Assembly (NCBI GenBank): GCA_020636215.1 | Contig: JACJYG010000013.1 | Coordinates: 28,501-92,500, forward strand | Length of the DNA stretch: 64,000 nucleotides | Reading direction: 5' to 3' | Source of the DNA: Lewinellaceae bacterium | GTDB taxonomy: Bacteria > Bacteroidota > Bacteroidia > Chitinophagales > Saprospiraceae | Part shown: piece by piece, positions 7,247 to 15,134 of the stretch | How the letters are laid out: each line of letters begins with the position of its first letter | How positions within the stretch are numbered: position 1 is the first letter of the stretch | Translations under genes and position numbers: made by a program | The notes under the pieces: model-generated | Seen by the model: only the letters and a program-made list of their open reading frames with translations | What the model was told of the DNA's origin: nothing | Databases searched by the model: none

Positions 7247-9412
7247 ATGAAACCGATTTTTATTAGTGCACTTTTTGCCGTACTACTGGCTTTTTCCGCC
7301 AATGCCCAGCAACGCAGGCAGGGGCCGGAGCAGGAATGCGCCACGCGGCTCAGCCCGGAAGCGGCAGCATTGTACCAGCAACAGACGGAACCGCAATTCC
7401 AGAAGTTCCTCCGGCAGTTCCCGAATGGTTACACCGCCGGCCGGGCGGCCTTGTTGCAGGTGCCCGTTCAGATCCACATCGTGCGCCGAAGCGACGGCAC
7501 GGGGGGGATCGCCGAAACTACGATCTGGAACGAGTTCGAGAATTTCATTAAACCTTACTACACTGCTTCCAACCTGGATTTCGTCTTTTGCAACGCCACC
7601 CATTACATCAACAGTGATGCCTATTACAACATCTCCGGTGATGCGGAAGGAGACGCCATGTCGGCAGCCAATAACGTTCCCAATGTACTCAACATCTACT
7701 TTGTAAATGACCCCGATGGCGCCTGTGGCTGGGCCCGCTTTACCAGCGACCTGCCGGTAGACTACATCGTCATCGCCAACGGTTGCGCCGACAACCAAAG
7801 CACCGTAGCCCATGAGATCGGCCACTATTTCGACCTGTTCCACACCCACGAAACTGCCTTTGGGGTGGAATGCCCCGACGGCTCCAACTGTGGTTCCGCC
7901 GGTGACCTGCTCTGCGACACCCCTGCCGACCCCGATGTGAGCGGCATGGTCAACGGCAGTTGCGTCTACACCGGAAACGCCACTGCCTGTGGCGGACAAG
8001 CTTACGCTCCCGACCCCACCAACATCATGTCTTATTCGGTAAAGTCCTGCCGGACGTTTTTCTCCCCCCAACAGATCGCCAAAATCGCGTTTACCTCCCT
8101 CGTCGGGCGCTCCTACCTCGATTACAACTGCACGCCGGTCAACGATGTATGCTCCGGCGCGTTCCCGCTGGTTTGCGGACAGACGACCAGCGTTGATATT
8201 TCCAGCGCAACGGCAGTGGACAATCCCGGCATATTCTGCGGTACTAATTCCGACGGATCTGAACCTGGCGTCTGGTACGTCATCGAGGGTACGGGGGATG
8301 TCATTACGGTTTCCTCCTGCAATGCGGGTACTGATTACGATAGTAAAATACAGGTGTTCTCCGGAAGTTGCGGCAGCCTGAGCTGTGAAGCGGGCAATGA
8401 TGATTTCGGCGGCTGTGGGCTGAGCGCCCAGGTGGAATTTTGTACGGAAGTAGGGGTGGACTATTACGTTTACCTTTTCGGCTTTAACGGAAACGTCGGC
8501 AGAGCAGAGTTGAGTGTTTCCTGCACGACCTTCCCCGCCCCCTGGGAAAGCGCCAATGTAGGCAGCACCGGCGCCGGCAACAACTACGACTACACCTGTG
8601 ACGATAAGTACCATATTTCCGCCGGCTCTGTCAACAACAATCTGAATAGCGACAATCTTGCAACTATCGGGCAGCAACTATGCGGCGACTTCGAAATTAC
8701 CGTCCTGGTGGAAGGTATCACTCCCAATGGCTTCGCCGGCCTGCTGGCCCGCGAGAGCAACAGCTCCGGAAGTAAGATGGTAGGGATGTACACCAACCGC
8801 AGCAATATGGTACGCTGGGAATCCCGCACCGTCACCAATGGCAACAAAGGCGTCAATTTCTTCTCCAGGCCAGCGCCCTATTGGCTACGGCTCAAGCGGC
8901 AGGGTAATTGGTTCTATGGCTATTACTCCTATAATGGGATCAACTTCTCCATTGTCACAGCCCAGCAGGTAGCATTGAGCAACTGCCTCGAAGCCGGGAT
9001 GGCGGCGTTTACCAATATTCCGGGGGCTACCGCAACAGCGGTGTTCAGCAATGTGTCTGTAGGAGGCGGCTCCCCGCTCATCGTGTTGCCGCCCACAGAA
9101 GTGGAACAGGCGGGATTGGAAAGGCAAGGCAGCAACATCGCGCTCTTCCCTAACCCGGCCCGGGATGTGGTGACGCTAAGTTTCTCCGAACTCCAGTTCG
9201 GAGAAGCGGGCAATACCTCCTCCAAACCCCAGTTTGGAGGAACATTACGGCTACGCAACGAACTGGGACAACTGCTCGAAGAACGCCGCCTGGATGAACC
9301 CACCGAGCGCATGGACTGGGATGTCAACAGCCTGAACCCGGGCTTGTACTTCATCGAAGTGCAAAGGGAAGGCCAAGCGACGCAGGTGCTCAGGTTTGTG
9401 AAGGCGGAGTAA
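7247..9412 (+). CDS. M43-family zinc metalloprotease with T9SS sorting domain
   Basis: A 721-residue secreted protease. A signal peptide (ALFAVLLAFSANAQ) is followed by a propeptide-like stretch and a metzincin domain of the M43 (cytophagalysin/pappalysin) family. The zinc site is HEIGHYFDLFH at residues 189-199 (H189, E190, H193, H199), with Asp where metzincins usually have Gly, and the Met-turn NIMSYS is near 259-264. Cys-rich loops (CPDGSNC, LLCDTPAD) are normal for the family. C-terminal to it are an NDVCSGA beta-sandwich, the lectin-like sandwich shared with the two HYR paralogs, and a T9SS sorting domain (LFPNPARDV). It probably degrades extracellular protein. The shared C-terminal modules, array and hairpin show that all three tandem genes come from one export cassette with exchanged N-terminal halves. 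Confidence 0.92.
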   Translation: MKPIFISALFAVLLAFSANAQQRRQGPEQECATRLSPEAAALYQQQTEPQFQKFLRQFPNGYTAGRAALLQVPVQIHIVRRSDGTGGIAETTIWNEFENFIKPYYTASNLDFVFCNATHYINSDAYYNISGDAEGDAMSAANNVPNVLNIYFVNDPDGACGWARFTSDLPVDYIVIANGCADNQSTVAHEIGHYFDLFHTHETAFGVECPDGSNCGSAGDLLCDTPADPDVSGMVNGSCVYTGNATACGGQAYAPDPTNIMSYSVKSCRTFFSPQQIAKIAFTSLVGRSYLDYNCTPVNDVCSGAFPLVCGQTTSVDISSATAVDNPGIFCGTNSDGSEPGVWYVIEGTGDVITVSSCNAGTDYDSKIQVFSGSCGSLSCEAGNDDFGGCGLSAQVEFCTEVGVDYYVYLFGFNGNVGRAELSVSCTTFPAPWESANVGSTGAGNNYDYTCDDKYHISAGSVNNNLNSDNLATIGQQLCGDFEITVLVEGITPNGFAGLLARESNSSGSKMVGMYTNRSNMVRWESRTVTNGNKGVNFFSRPAPYWLRLKRQGNWFYGYYSYNGINFSIVTAQQVALSNCLEAGMAAFTNIPGATATAVFSNVSVGGGSPLIVLPPTEVEQAGLERQGSNIALFPNPARDVVTLSFSELQFGEAGNTSSKPQFGGTLRLRNELGQLLEERRLDEPTERMDWDVNSLNPGLYFIEVQREGQATQVLRFVKAE

Positions 9413-9428
9413 GATGCTTTGAATATAG

Positions 9429-9510
9429 GTTGAGAGGGTTGAGAGGGTTTAGATAGTTGAGATTATACTTCTCAACCCTCTCAACCCTCTCAACCTTCTC
9501 AACCCTCTCC
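9429..9510. repeat. GGTTGAGAG array expanded on the inverted arm
   Basis: Here the forward word occurs about two to three times and the inverted word (CTCAACCCT) about four times, the opposite balance to the array at 3557. The array lies between the protease stop codon and the shared hairpin. Confidence 0.85.
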
Positions 9511-9517
9511 TCCTAAA

Positions 9518-9554
9518 CAAGCGCCATCTCGGGATTATCCCGGGGTGGCGCTTG
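9518..9554. terminator. Hairpin between convergent genes
   Basis: A 16-bp stem (CAAGCGCCATCTCGGG against CCCGGGGTGGCGCTTG) with a short loop. It lies between the protease and the convergent beta-barrel gene, so it can serve both strands. Confidence 0.75.
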
Positions 9555-9562
9555 CTACTTTA

Positions 9563-10261
9563 CTACTCCGCCCGGTTCAAAAAGAAATTCAGGCCGAGGC
9601 GGAAGCCGATTCCGGTGTCGAAAATTGTAAAAAAGGAACTGTCGCGCCTGGGGTCCGATTCTGTATCCACCATTTTGCGGCGGTCATAATTAAAGCCGAT
9701 CCCCCCCACCGATGCTTCCAGCGCAAAACGGCGATTGAGGAAATAGTATAATCCCGGACGGATGCCCAATTGCATGTTAAATTGATTCTCCTCCTGCTCA
9801 TCACGGATCCCGTTCTGAACGTTTTCAAATTTCCCCTTACCCAGCCCAACGCTGCCATAGAGATCCAGCCACAGGCCAAAGCGGTCCTCAAAGCTTTTGT
9901 AATAGCGTAGGAAAGGGCTGAAGGAATACCGGTTGATGGTAGACTTCACCGTTTGTGGAAAAGGCGAAATAGCACGCTCTGTATTTGTTTCTGAAAAAAG
10001 CCCTTCATATCCCAGCCCCAGGCCGAGCGCTAAGTTAGAGGATACCAGAACGCCAAAACGGGGCTGAATGGATAACTCCACGGAACTGACTTCCCCTGCA
10101 AAGTTTATGGTATTGGACGAAGCCAGTAAAAAGCCATTGCTGGAATTGTTGAACTGCAGGCTGAAACTGCCGTTTAGGAAGGCATCACCCGGCTGAAACT
10201 GGGCAAGAGCAAGCGTGGAAATACTCATTAGGAGTGCGAAAGTGAGTAGAAGATTTTTCAT
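9563..10261 (-). CDS. Outer-membrane beta-barrel protein
   Basis: A 232-residue protein with a clear signal peptide (LLLTFALLMSISTLALAQ). I take the start at the ATG at 10261, because the upstream extension is not signal-like. The mature part alternates short hydrophobic and polar strands with aromatic turns, as in porin-family barrels of about 8-10 strands, and the C-terminal strand (GFRLGLNFFLN) is amphipathic. It probably sits in the outer membrane; ligand or pore function cannot be read. It lies downstream of the VWA gene on the same strand, 235 bp away, with a large hairpin between them, so co-transcription is doubtful. Confidence 0.75.
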   Translation of the reverse strand: MKNLLLTFALLMSISTLALAQFQPGDAFLNGSFSLQFNNSSNGFLLASSNTINFAGEVSSVELSIQPRFGVLVSSNLALGLGLGYEGLFSETNTERAISPFPQTVKSTINRYSFSPFLRYYKSFEDRFGLWLDLYGSVGLGKGKFENVQNGIRDEQEENQFNMQLGIRPGLYYFLNRRFALEASVGGIGFNYDRRKMVDTESDPRRDSSFFTIFDTGIGFRLGLNFFLNRAE

Positions 10262-10380
10262 AACTGGTGGTTTTATGTGGTGAATAGAATCTGGCCATTC
10301 AACATTACTGAGCAAGCGCGGAATTTACTTTTCCAAACTTGCCTTTGGAGCATTAAATATAAAAGTATTCATGAAATTCT

Positions 10381-10442
10381 GATTCCCTCCCGAGTGCCTC
10401 CCCTAAACCCTCCAAAGGAGAGGGGCCGCTCGGAAGGGAATC
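10381..10442. repeat. Long imperfect inverted repeat (terminator-like)
   Basis: GATTCCCT pairs with AGGGAATC at the outside, CCGAG with CTCGG and CCTCCCCT with AGAGGGG inside. It lies downstream of the VWA gene, and its GC-rich CCTCCCC/GGGGAGG words recur between the 5S and 23S genes. Confidence 0.6.
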
Positions 10443-10463
10443 AAAACCAACTCCCAAAAACAA

Positions 10464-10496
10464 TTCAACCATTTTTAACCGGCTCAGTAAAGACGG
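10464..10496 (-). repeat. REP-like stem-loop at the VWA stop codon
   Basis: Read on the minus strand it is CCGTCTT-TACT-GAGCCGG followed by TTAAAAATGG, one of four such copies in the window (see also 21280, 29374, 44679). It starts directly after the stop codon of the VWA gene at 10497. Confidence 0.7.
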
Positions 10497-12404
10497 TCAG
10501 TCCTTCCCCGCCACATCCGGGTCCGCCAGGCTTTTCATGGTGTCGATCATGTCGATCAGTTCGCGGCGGTAGCCGTTGGCGTCTTTCCCTTTGGCGCTGC
10601 GGGCCAGTTTACCGGCATGGGCGTAGGTCGCATTGCCTTTAAATTCAGAACCCCGCAACAAGAGCCCAAACTCGGCTACAGCGGCCGACCAGCGGAAGTT
10701 ATCGCTGGAATTGTCCAGTTGCTCGCCTTTATCCAGGACGGGATGGTCGATCAGTTTACTCGTAACGCCATCCGGTTGTTTGTAGCGCAACTTGATAGTA
10801 CACAGCTCTTTGGATTTGGACGCTGATGCTTTAACCGCGTTTTCCTGGTATTTCAATTCATCTACGCCGGCCAGATAGGGGCTTTCTACTCCAATGGGGA
10901 TGATCTCATACAGGGCCGTCACAGTGTGCCCGGAGCCCAGCTCACCGGCGTCTTTTTTATCGTCGTTGAAGTCCTCGTTGGCCAGCACGCGGTTTTCATA
11001 GCCGATGAGGCGGTAGCCCCGCACCCGCGTCGGGTTGAACTCGATCTGCAGCTTGACGTCCTTGGCAATGGTAAAGACGGTGCCGCCGAATTCCGAGACG
11101 AGTACTTTTTTTGCCTCGCTGATATCATCGATATAAGCGTGGTTGCCATTGCCCGAGTCGGCCAGCTTTTGCATCTTGTTGTCCTTGTAGTTGCCCATGC
11201 CGAAGCCGAGCACGGTGAGGAAGACCCCGCTTTCACGTTCCTGCTCGACGAGGCGCACCATCTCGGCGTCGCTGCTGGCGCCCACATTGAAGTCGCCGTC
11301 GGTAGCCAGAATGACGCGGTTGTTGCCACCTTTTACGAAGTTTTCGCGCGCTGTTTTATAGGCCAGTTGAATGCCAGCGCCACCAGCGGTGGAGCCGCCT
11401 GCCCGCAGCTTGTCAATCGCATCTTTGATCTTTGGCTTGTTGGCGCCGCTAGTTGGTTCCAGCACCATGCCGGCCGCCCCGGCGTACACCACGATGGACA
11501 CCTTGTCCTGCTCGCGCAATTGGTCGGTCAGCAGTTTGAAAGAAGACTGCAGCAGCGGCAGCTTATTTGCCTGATCCATACTACCCGAAACATCTATGAG
11601 GAAAACCAGGTTGGAAGCGGGCAGATCGTCCATAGGAATGTGTTTACCCTGCAGGCCAATGTGCAGCAGCTTGTTATTGGGTTGCCAGGGGCAATCGCTG
11701 ATCTCGGTGATCACTTCAAAGGGGTGTTCGCCGCTTGGCTCGGGATAGTCGTAGGTGAAATAATTGACCATTTCCTCGATCCGGATGGCGTCTTTGGGCG
11801 GCTGCTGGCCATTCTTCAGGAAGCGCCGCATATTGCTGTAGGAAGCAGCGTCGACGTCGATAGAGAAAGTGGACAATGGCTCTTTTGTCACTTCGTAAAA
11901 GCGGTTCTCGTTGATGGCGTCGTAGTCTTCGGTGTTCCAGTTTTCCTGTACATCGCCGTAGTTTTGGGGGATCACCCCCTGCATCGCCGGGGCAGGGGCC
12001 GACATCGCCATCCTCTTATTACCGAATACCCGCAAAGCACTTTCATTTTCCTTTTGCTCTTCGTAGCCGATCACGACTACTTCATCCAAAACTTGTGCGG
12101 CGTTCATGGCTACCCGGATATCCTTTCCGGCGCAGGCTTTTTTAATGGACTGCGGTTCATACCCCACATAGGAAACTTCCAGGCTAACGCACTTCTCCAG
12201 GACTTCCAGTTGGAACTTGCCGTCAAAATCGGTTACCGTGCCCTGCGTAGTGCCTTTGATGAGCACATTAGCCCCCACGAGTGGATCGCCGCTGTCTTTG
12301 TCAACGACAATCCCTTTCAGGGTGAAAGCCTGGGTAGTAGGGGTGCTGCTCTGCGTGGCCGTAAGGAGGGCCGCCAGGCCGAAGAAGAATAGGAACTGTT
12401 TCAT
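10497..12404 (-). CDS. VWA (YfbK-like) protein with carboxypeptidase-regulatory-like domain
   Basis: A 635-residue exported protein. A signal peptide precedes a carboxypeptidase-D regulatory-like beta-sandwich at about residues 28-115 (VVDKDSGDPLVGANV, TVTDFDGKFQL, VSYVGY). This domain ends with the DEVVVIGY box typical of SusC-type receptors, but no barrel follows. Next come the VWF_A N-terminal region (FSIDVDAASYSNMRRFL), a von Willebrand A domain with intact MIDAS DVSGS at 271-275, and the DUF3520-like C-terminal part (KVLVSEFGG, SPYLAG) found in YfbK proteins. The role of YfbK proteins is not established; metal-dependent protein binding in the periplasm is expected. The same regulatory-like domain occurs in the TonB protein at 15135, which suggests a functional link with the sigma-factor locus. 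Confidence 0.9.
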   Translation of the reverse strand: MKQFLFFFGLAALLTATQSSTPTTQAFTLKGIVVDKDSGDPLVGANVLIKGTTQGTVTDFDGKFQLEVLEKCVSLEVSYVGYEPQSIKKACAGKDIRVAMNAAQVLDEVVVIGYEEQKENESALRVFGNKRMAMSAPAPAMQGVIPQNYGDVQENWNTEDYDAINENRFYEVTKEPLSTFSIDVDAASYSNMRRFLKNGQQPPKDAIRIEEMVNYFTYDYPEPSGEHPFEVITEISDCPWQPNNKLLHIGLQGKHIPMDDLPASNLVFLIDVSGSMDQANKLPLLQSSFKLLTDQLREQDKVSIVVYAGAAGMVLEPTSGANKPKIKDAIDKLRAGGSTAGGAGIQLAYKTARENFVKGGNNRVILATDGDFNVGASSDAEMVRLVEQERESGVFLTVLGFGMGNYKDNKMQKLADSGNGNHAYIDDISEAKKVLVSEFGGTVFTIAKDVKLQIEFNPTRVRGYRLIGYENRVLANEDFNDDKKDAGELGSGHTVTALYEIIPIGVESPYLAGVDELKYQENAVKASASKSKELCTIKLRYKQPDGVTSKLIDHPVLDKGEQLDNSSDNFRWSAAVAEFGLLLRGSEFKGNATYAHAGKLARSAKGKDANGYRRELIDMIDTMKSLADPDVAGKD

Positions 12405-12685
12405 GATGCTGTTTTAGGATAGGATGCGGGAGGTAGAAGAATTACATAAGCCATGGGGAAAATTTTGAAGATTCTTTTCAACAATTTAAAAGCGGCCGGC
12501 CAGCGGAAAGCCCAGTGAATTCCTCCAATTTTTGGATTTACCATCTCGTTTAGAAGGTGACATTCCTGCTTTCCCTGGTCTTTATTTAAGATTCAGGGCA
12601 GCCTTGGCCCATTTCACCAGGCTACAGGAATTGGCGCATCACCTTCATCGCCTGGTCAATAACCTGTAGTTAAAAAGAACAGCAG

Positions 12686-14074
12686 ATGAAATCCAAACTT
12701 CAATTTCTCGGAGCAGCTGGCGCCGTCACGGGTTCCAAAACACTTATTGAATATGGCGGAAAGCGCCTGCTCGTCGACTGCGGCTTATTCCAGGGCTTGA
12801 AGGAATTGCGGTTGCAAAACCGTTCTCCTTTCCCGGTGGATCCCAAAACGATTGAAACCTTGTTGCTGACCCATGCGCACCTCGACCATTGCGGTTACAT
12901 CCCGCTGCTGGTCAAAAATGGATTTCAGGGGTCCATACATTGCACCGAGCCAACAGAAGGTTTATCGAAAATCATCCTCAAAGACAGCGCAAAAATCCAG
13001 GAAGAAGAAGCCGAGCGGGCCAACGAGTATGGCTACACCAAGCACAAACCAGCCATGCCGCTTTATGATATGAAAGATGTGCTGGCATGCCTGCCCCAGT
13101 TTGTAACCCACCAGTATCATGAATGGGTGATCCTGGATGAATCGGCCAAATTCCAGTTTCGCAACGCCGGGCACATATTAGGTTCTTCGATGCTCGAGTT
13201 GCAGCTCGATGGCAAAACTTTGCTGTTTACCGGCGACCTGGGCCGGCAAAAGCCCCTGCTGCTGGCTCCTCCCGAAAAAGTCCGCAAGGCCGACGTCCTC
13301 ATCATCGAATCGACCTATGGCGACCGCTTGCATCAATCGACGGACGCCAAGGAGGAACTTCACGACGTCATCTGGGAGACTTTTCGGAAGGGTGGCATCC
13401 TCATCATTCCAACTTTTGCAGTGGAGCGGGCGCAGGAGTTGCTGTATTTACTGAGCCAGTTAAAAGCTGAAAACCGGCTGCCGGGCATCCCGGTTTACCT
13501 GGACAGCCCAATGGGAGTCAGCGCTACGGGCGTCATGATGAGATCGCCTGGCTGGCAAAGCCTGTCGGACGAAGAGATCATGGAGATGGACGGCGTAGCG
13601 CATCTCATTTCCGATGCTAACAGCTCCCGGGCTATCGTGGCGGATGCCCGCCCCAAGATCGTACTGGCCGGAAGCGGCATGGTCACCGGCGGGCGGGTGA
13701 TACACTACCTGGACCGTTACCTCGGCCAGGAAAGGAATACCATACTGCTCGTAGGATTTCAAGCCGTTGGCACCCGAGGCAGGGCCCTGGAAGAAGGCGC
13801 CACCGAATTGAAATTTTTCGGCCAATACCACCCGGTAAAAGCCGCAGTAAAAAAAATCACCAGCCTTTCGGCCCATGCCGACCAGAGCGAAATAATAGCC
13901 TGGCTGAAGCATTTTGAAAAAGCGCCGGAACAAGTTTTCATCAATCACGGAGAACCCCATGCGTCCGATGCCCTGCGGGTGAAAATACAACACGAACTGG
14001 GTTGGCCCTGCCAGGTTGCCAAACCCATGACGCCCTATGAAATTGCGACAAAACAGTATAAAAAACATGCCTGA
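12686..14074 (+). CDS. Beta-CASP metallo-beta-lactamase-fold exonuclease/RNase
   Basis: A 462-residue cytoplasmic enzyme of the MBL-fold beta-CASP family (YSH1/CPSF73-like RNA-processing exonucleases). Metal-binding motif HAHLDH lies at residues 63-68 after VDCGLFQG. A second His (NAGHILGSS), the Asp of FTGDLG, the beta-CASP domain (PTFAVERAQELLY, YLDSPMG) and the C-terminal RMMBL box with SAHADQ and NHGEP complete the site. Every expected ligand is visible, so it is probably active on RNA or DNA phosphodiesters. It is not a beta-lactamase. The stop overlaps the start of a patatin remnant by eight bases (ATGCCTGA), which points to a former two-gene operon. Confidence 0.92.
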   Translation: MKSKLQFLGAAGAVTGSKTLIEYGGKRLLVDCGLFQGLKELRLQNRSPFPVDPKTIETLLLTHAHLDHCGYIPLLVKNGFQGSIHCTEPTEGLSKIILKDSAKIQEEEAERANEYGYTKHKPAMPLYDMKDVLACLPQFVTHQYHEWVILDESAKFQFRNAGHILGSSMLELQLDGKTLLFTGDLGRQKPLLLAPPEKVRKADVLIIESTYGDRLHQSTDAKEELHDVIWETFRKGGILIIPTFAVERAQELLYLLSQLKAENRLPGIPVYLDSPMGVSATGVMMRSPGWQSLSDEEIMEMDGVAHLISDANSSRAIVADARPKIVLAGSGMVTGGRVIHYLDRYLGQERNTILLVGFQAVGTRGRALEEGATELKFFGQYHPVKAAVKKITSLSAHADQSEIIAWLKHFEKAPEQVFINHGEPHASDALRVKIQHELGWPCQVAKPMTPYEIATKQYKKHA

Positions 14075-14199
14075 ACCAAAAACCGGATGGGCCCTTTCAG
14101 GTGGCGGAGTGCGGGCATGGCACACATGGGAGTCATTAAAATGATGGAAGGACTGATTTCAAAACTTTCTCAAAATTCCTTAAATTACCAACTTTCTCA
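14067..14199 (+). pseudogene. Remnant of a patatin-like phospholipase gene
   Basis: Translation from ATG at 14067 gives MPEPKTGWALSGGGVRA, the glycine-rich oxyanion-hole box of patatin/RssA hydrolases, then runs into nonsense. Shifting the frame at about 14113-14116 (one G too few) restores GMAHMGVIKMMEGLIS, the normal continuation. After some 45 codons the homology stops in the tandem word AACTTTCTCA, next to the MITE at 14200. No GXSXG nucleophile elbow or catalytic Asp is present, so the gene is dead. A frameshift and loss of the 3' part are both needed to explain it. Confidence 0.75.
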
Positions 14200-14360
14200 G
14201 AAGCTGTTTGAATTTGGGTTTTAGAATTTATTATAGGCTATTTTTTCGTCAATCAAGGCTCTTTTTGAGCCTCGTACCCATAGGTACGGGGCGAAAAAAA
14301 GCCGCAGAGTGGCGGAAAAAGAGGCATAATAAAACTGAAGGACTAAATTCAAACAGCTTC
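14200..14360. mobile_element. MITE copy 2 (161 bp, TCA target duplication)
   Basis: Identical to the copy at 251-411 except for two substitutions (GGT to GGG near the left end, CGAAGAG to CGCAGAG inside). It has the same 16-bp terminal inverted repeats and is flanked by TCA at 14197-14199 and 14361-14363. It ends 24 bp before the start codon of the sigma factor, so the promoter of that gene must lie in the element or beyond it. Confidence 0.87.
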
Positions 14361-14384
14361 TCAGCAAGCAGTAATCAATAACCA

Positions 14385-14981
14385 ATGCTCCGCCCCCTCC
14401 GATCTCAACCCAATGAGTACTCCGATGAGGAGTTGCTCCGGCGATATCAGGCCGGCGGTGAACTCGCCTGGCTGGGGCAGCTCTATGAGCGCTACGCGGA
14501 ACTCGTCTATGGTGTTTGCCTGAAATACCTGCACAACGAACAGGAAGCCGAGGACGCCTCCATGGCCGTCTTCGAGCAGCTCGTTGCCAAAACCCGGGAG
14601 CACCAGATCCACAACTTCAAAAGCTGGCTGCACGTGCTGACCAAGAACCACTGCCTGATGGAGTTGCGCAAAAGCAACCGCTATCCGACGGAAAATATGG
14701 AGCCGGCCCTTATGCAAAATGTGGATATGCGGCATCATACTATTGAGATCGGCGAGGAAAACGGCCAGATGCAACACCTGCAGGACTGTATGAACGGCCT
14801 GCCCGCTAAGCAAAAAGAGTGCATCCAGGCTTTCTACCTCGAAGGGCAATCCTACAAAGAGATCGCCGAATTACGGGGAGAAGGGCTGGGAATCGTTCGC
14901 TCTTATATACAGAATGGAAGAAGGAATTTGAGGACTTGTTTGGAAAAGAAAGGCGTTGATTCAGTAGGCAGTAGGCAGTAG
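14385..14981 (+). CDS. ECF-type RNA polymerase sigma factor
   Basis: A 198-residue sigma-70 family protein of extracytoplasmic-function size. Region 2 spans about residues 18-90 (LYERYAELVYGVCLKYLHNEQEAEDA, then NFKSWLHVLTKNHCLMELRK, which binds the -10 element). Region 4 spans about 125-185 (LPAKQKECIQAFYLEGQSYKEIAEL, a helix-turn-helix). It redirects RNA polymerase to a special promoter set. The downstream TonB protein with an N-terminal cytoplasmic part and one membrane helix is the likely regulator. The last residues (SVGSRQ) and the stop codon are encoded by a 7-bp tandem repeat (CAGTAGG), so copy-number change would alter the C-terminus. Since a MITE lies 24 bp upstream, its native promoter may have been replaced. 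Confidence 0.9.
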   Translation: MLRPLRSQPNEYSDEELLRRYQAGGELAWLGQLYERYAELVYGVCLKYLHNEQEAEDASMAVFEQLVAKTREHQIHNFKSWLHVLTKNHCLMELRKSNRYPTENMEPALMQNVDMRHHTIEIGEENGQMQHLQDCMNGLPAKQKECIQAFYLEGQSYKEIAELRGEGLGIVRSYIQNGRRNLRTCLEKKGVDSVGSRQ

Positions 14982-15119
14982 GCAGTGAGACGCACCAGAC
15001 CTTTCGACCTTAAGACCTTTTGACCTAAAGACCTTTTGACCTAAAGACCTTTCGACCTAAAGACCTAAAGACCTTTTGACCTTTCGACCTTAAGACCTTT
15101 CGACCTAAAGACCTTAAGA
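14962..15119. repeat. CAGTAGG and AAGACCTTTTGACCT arrays between sigma factor and partner
   Basis: Three copies of CAGTAGG (14962-14982) cross the stop codon of the sigma gene. From 14990 to 15119 the words AGACCTTTTGACCTAA and AGACCTTTCGACCT are repeated about a dozen times with T/C variation. No inverted complement follows here. The array ends eight bases before the first ATG of the next gene, so it fills the whole intergenic interval. Confidence 0.85.
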
Positions 15120-15134
15120 CGCAACAATGAAACC

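Noticed and set aside
7283..8677. 464-codon minus-strand frame opposite the M43 protease
   Set aside because: The plus strand has a complete protease with zinc site; the antisense frame has no recognisable features.
10926..12392. 488-codon plus-strand frame opposite the VWA gene
   Set aside because: The minus strand carries an intact MIDAS motif and family architecture; the plus frame is a shadow.
12686..14074. Metallo-beta-lactamase resistance gene
   Set aside because: Beta-CASP and RMMBL boxes identify a nucleic-acid-processing enzyme.
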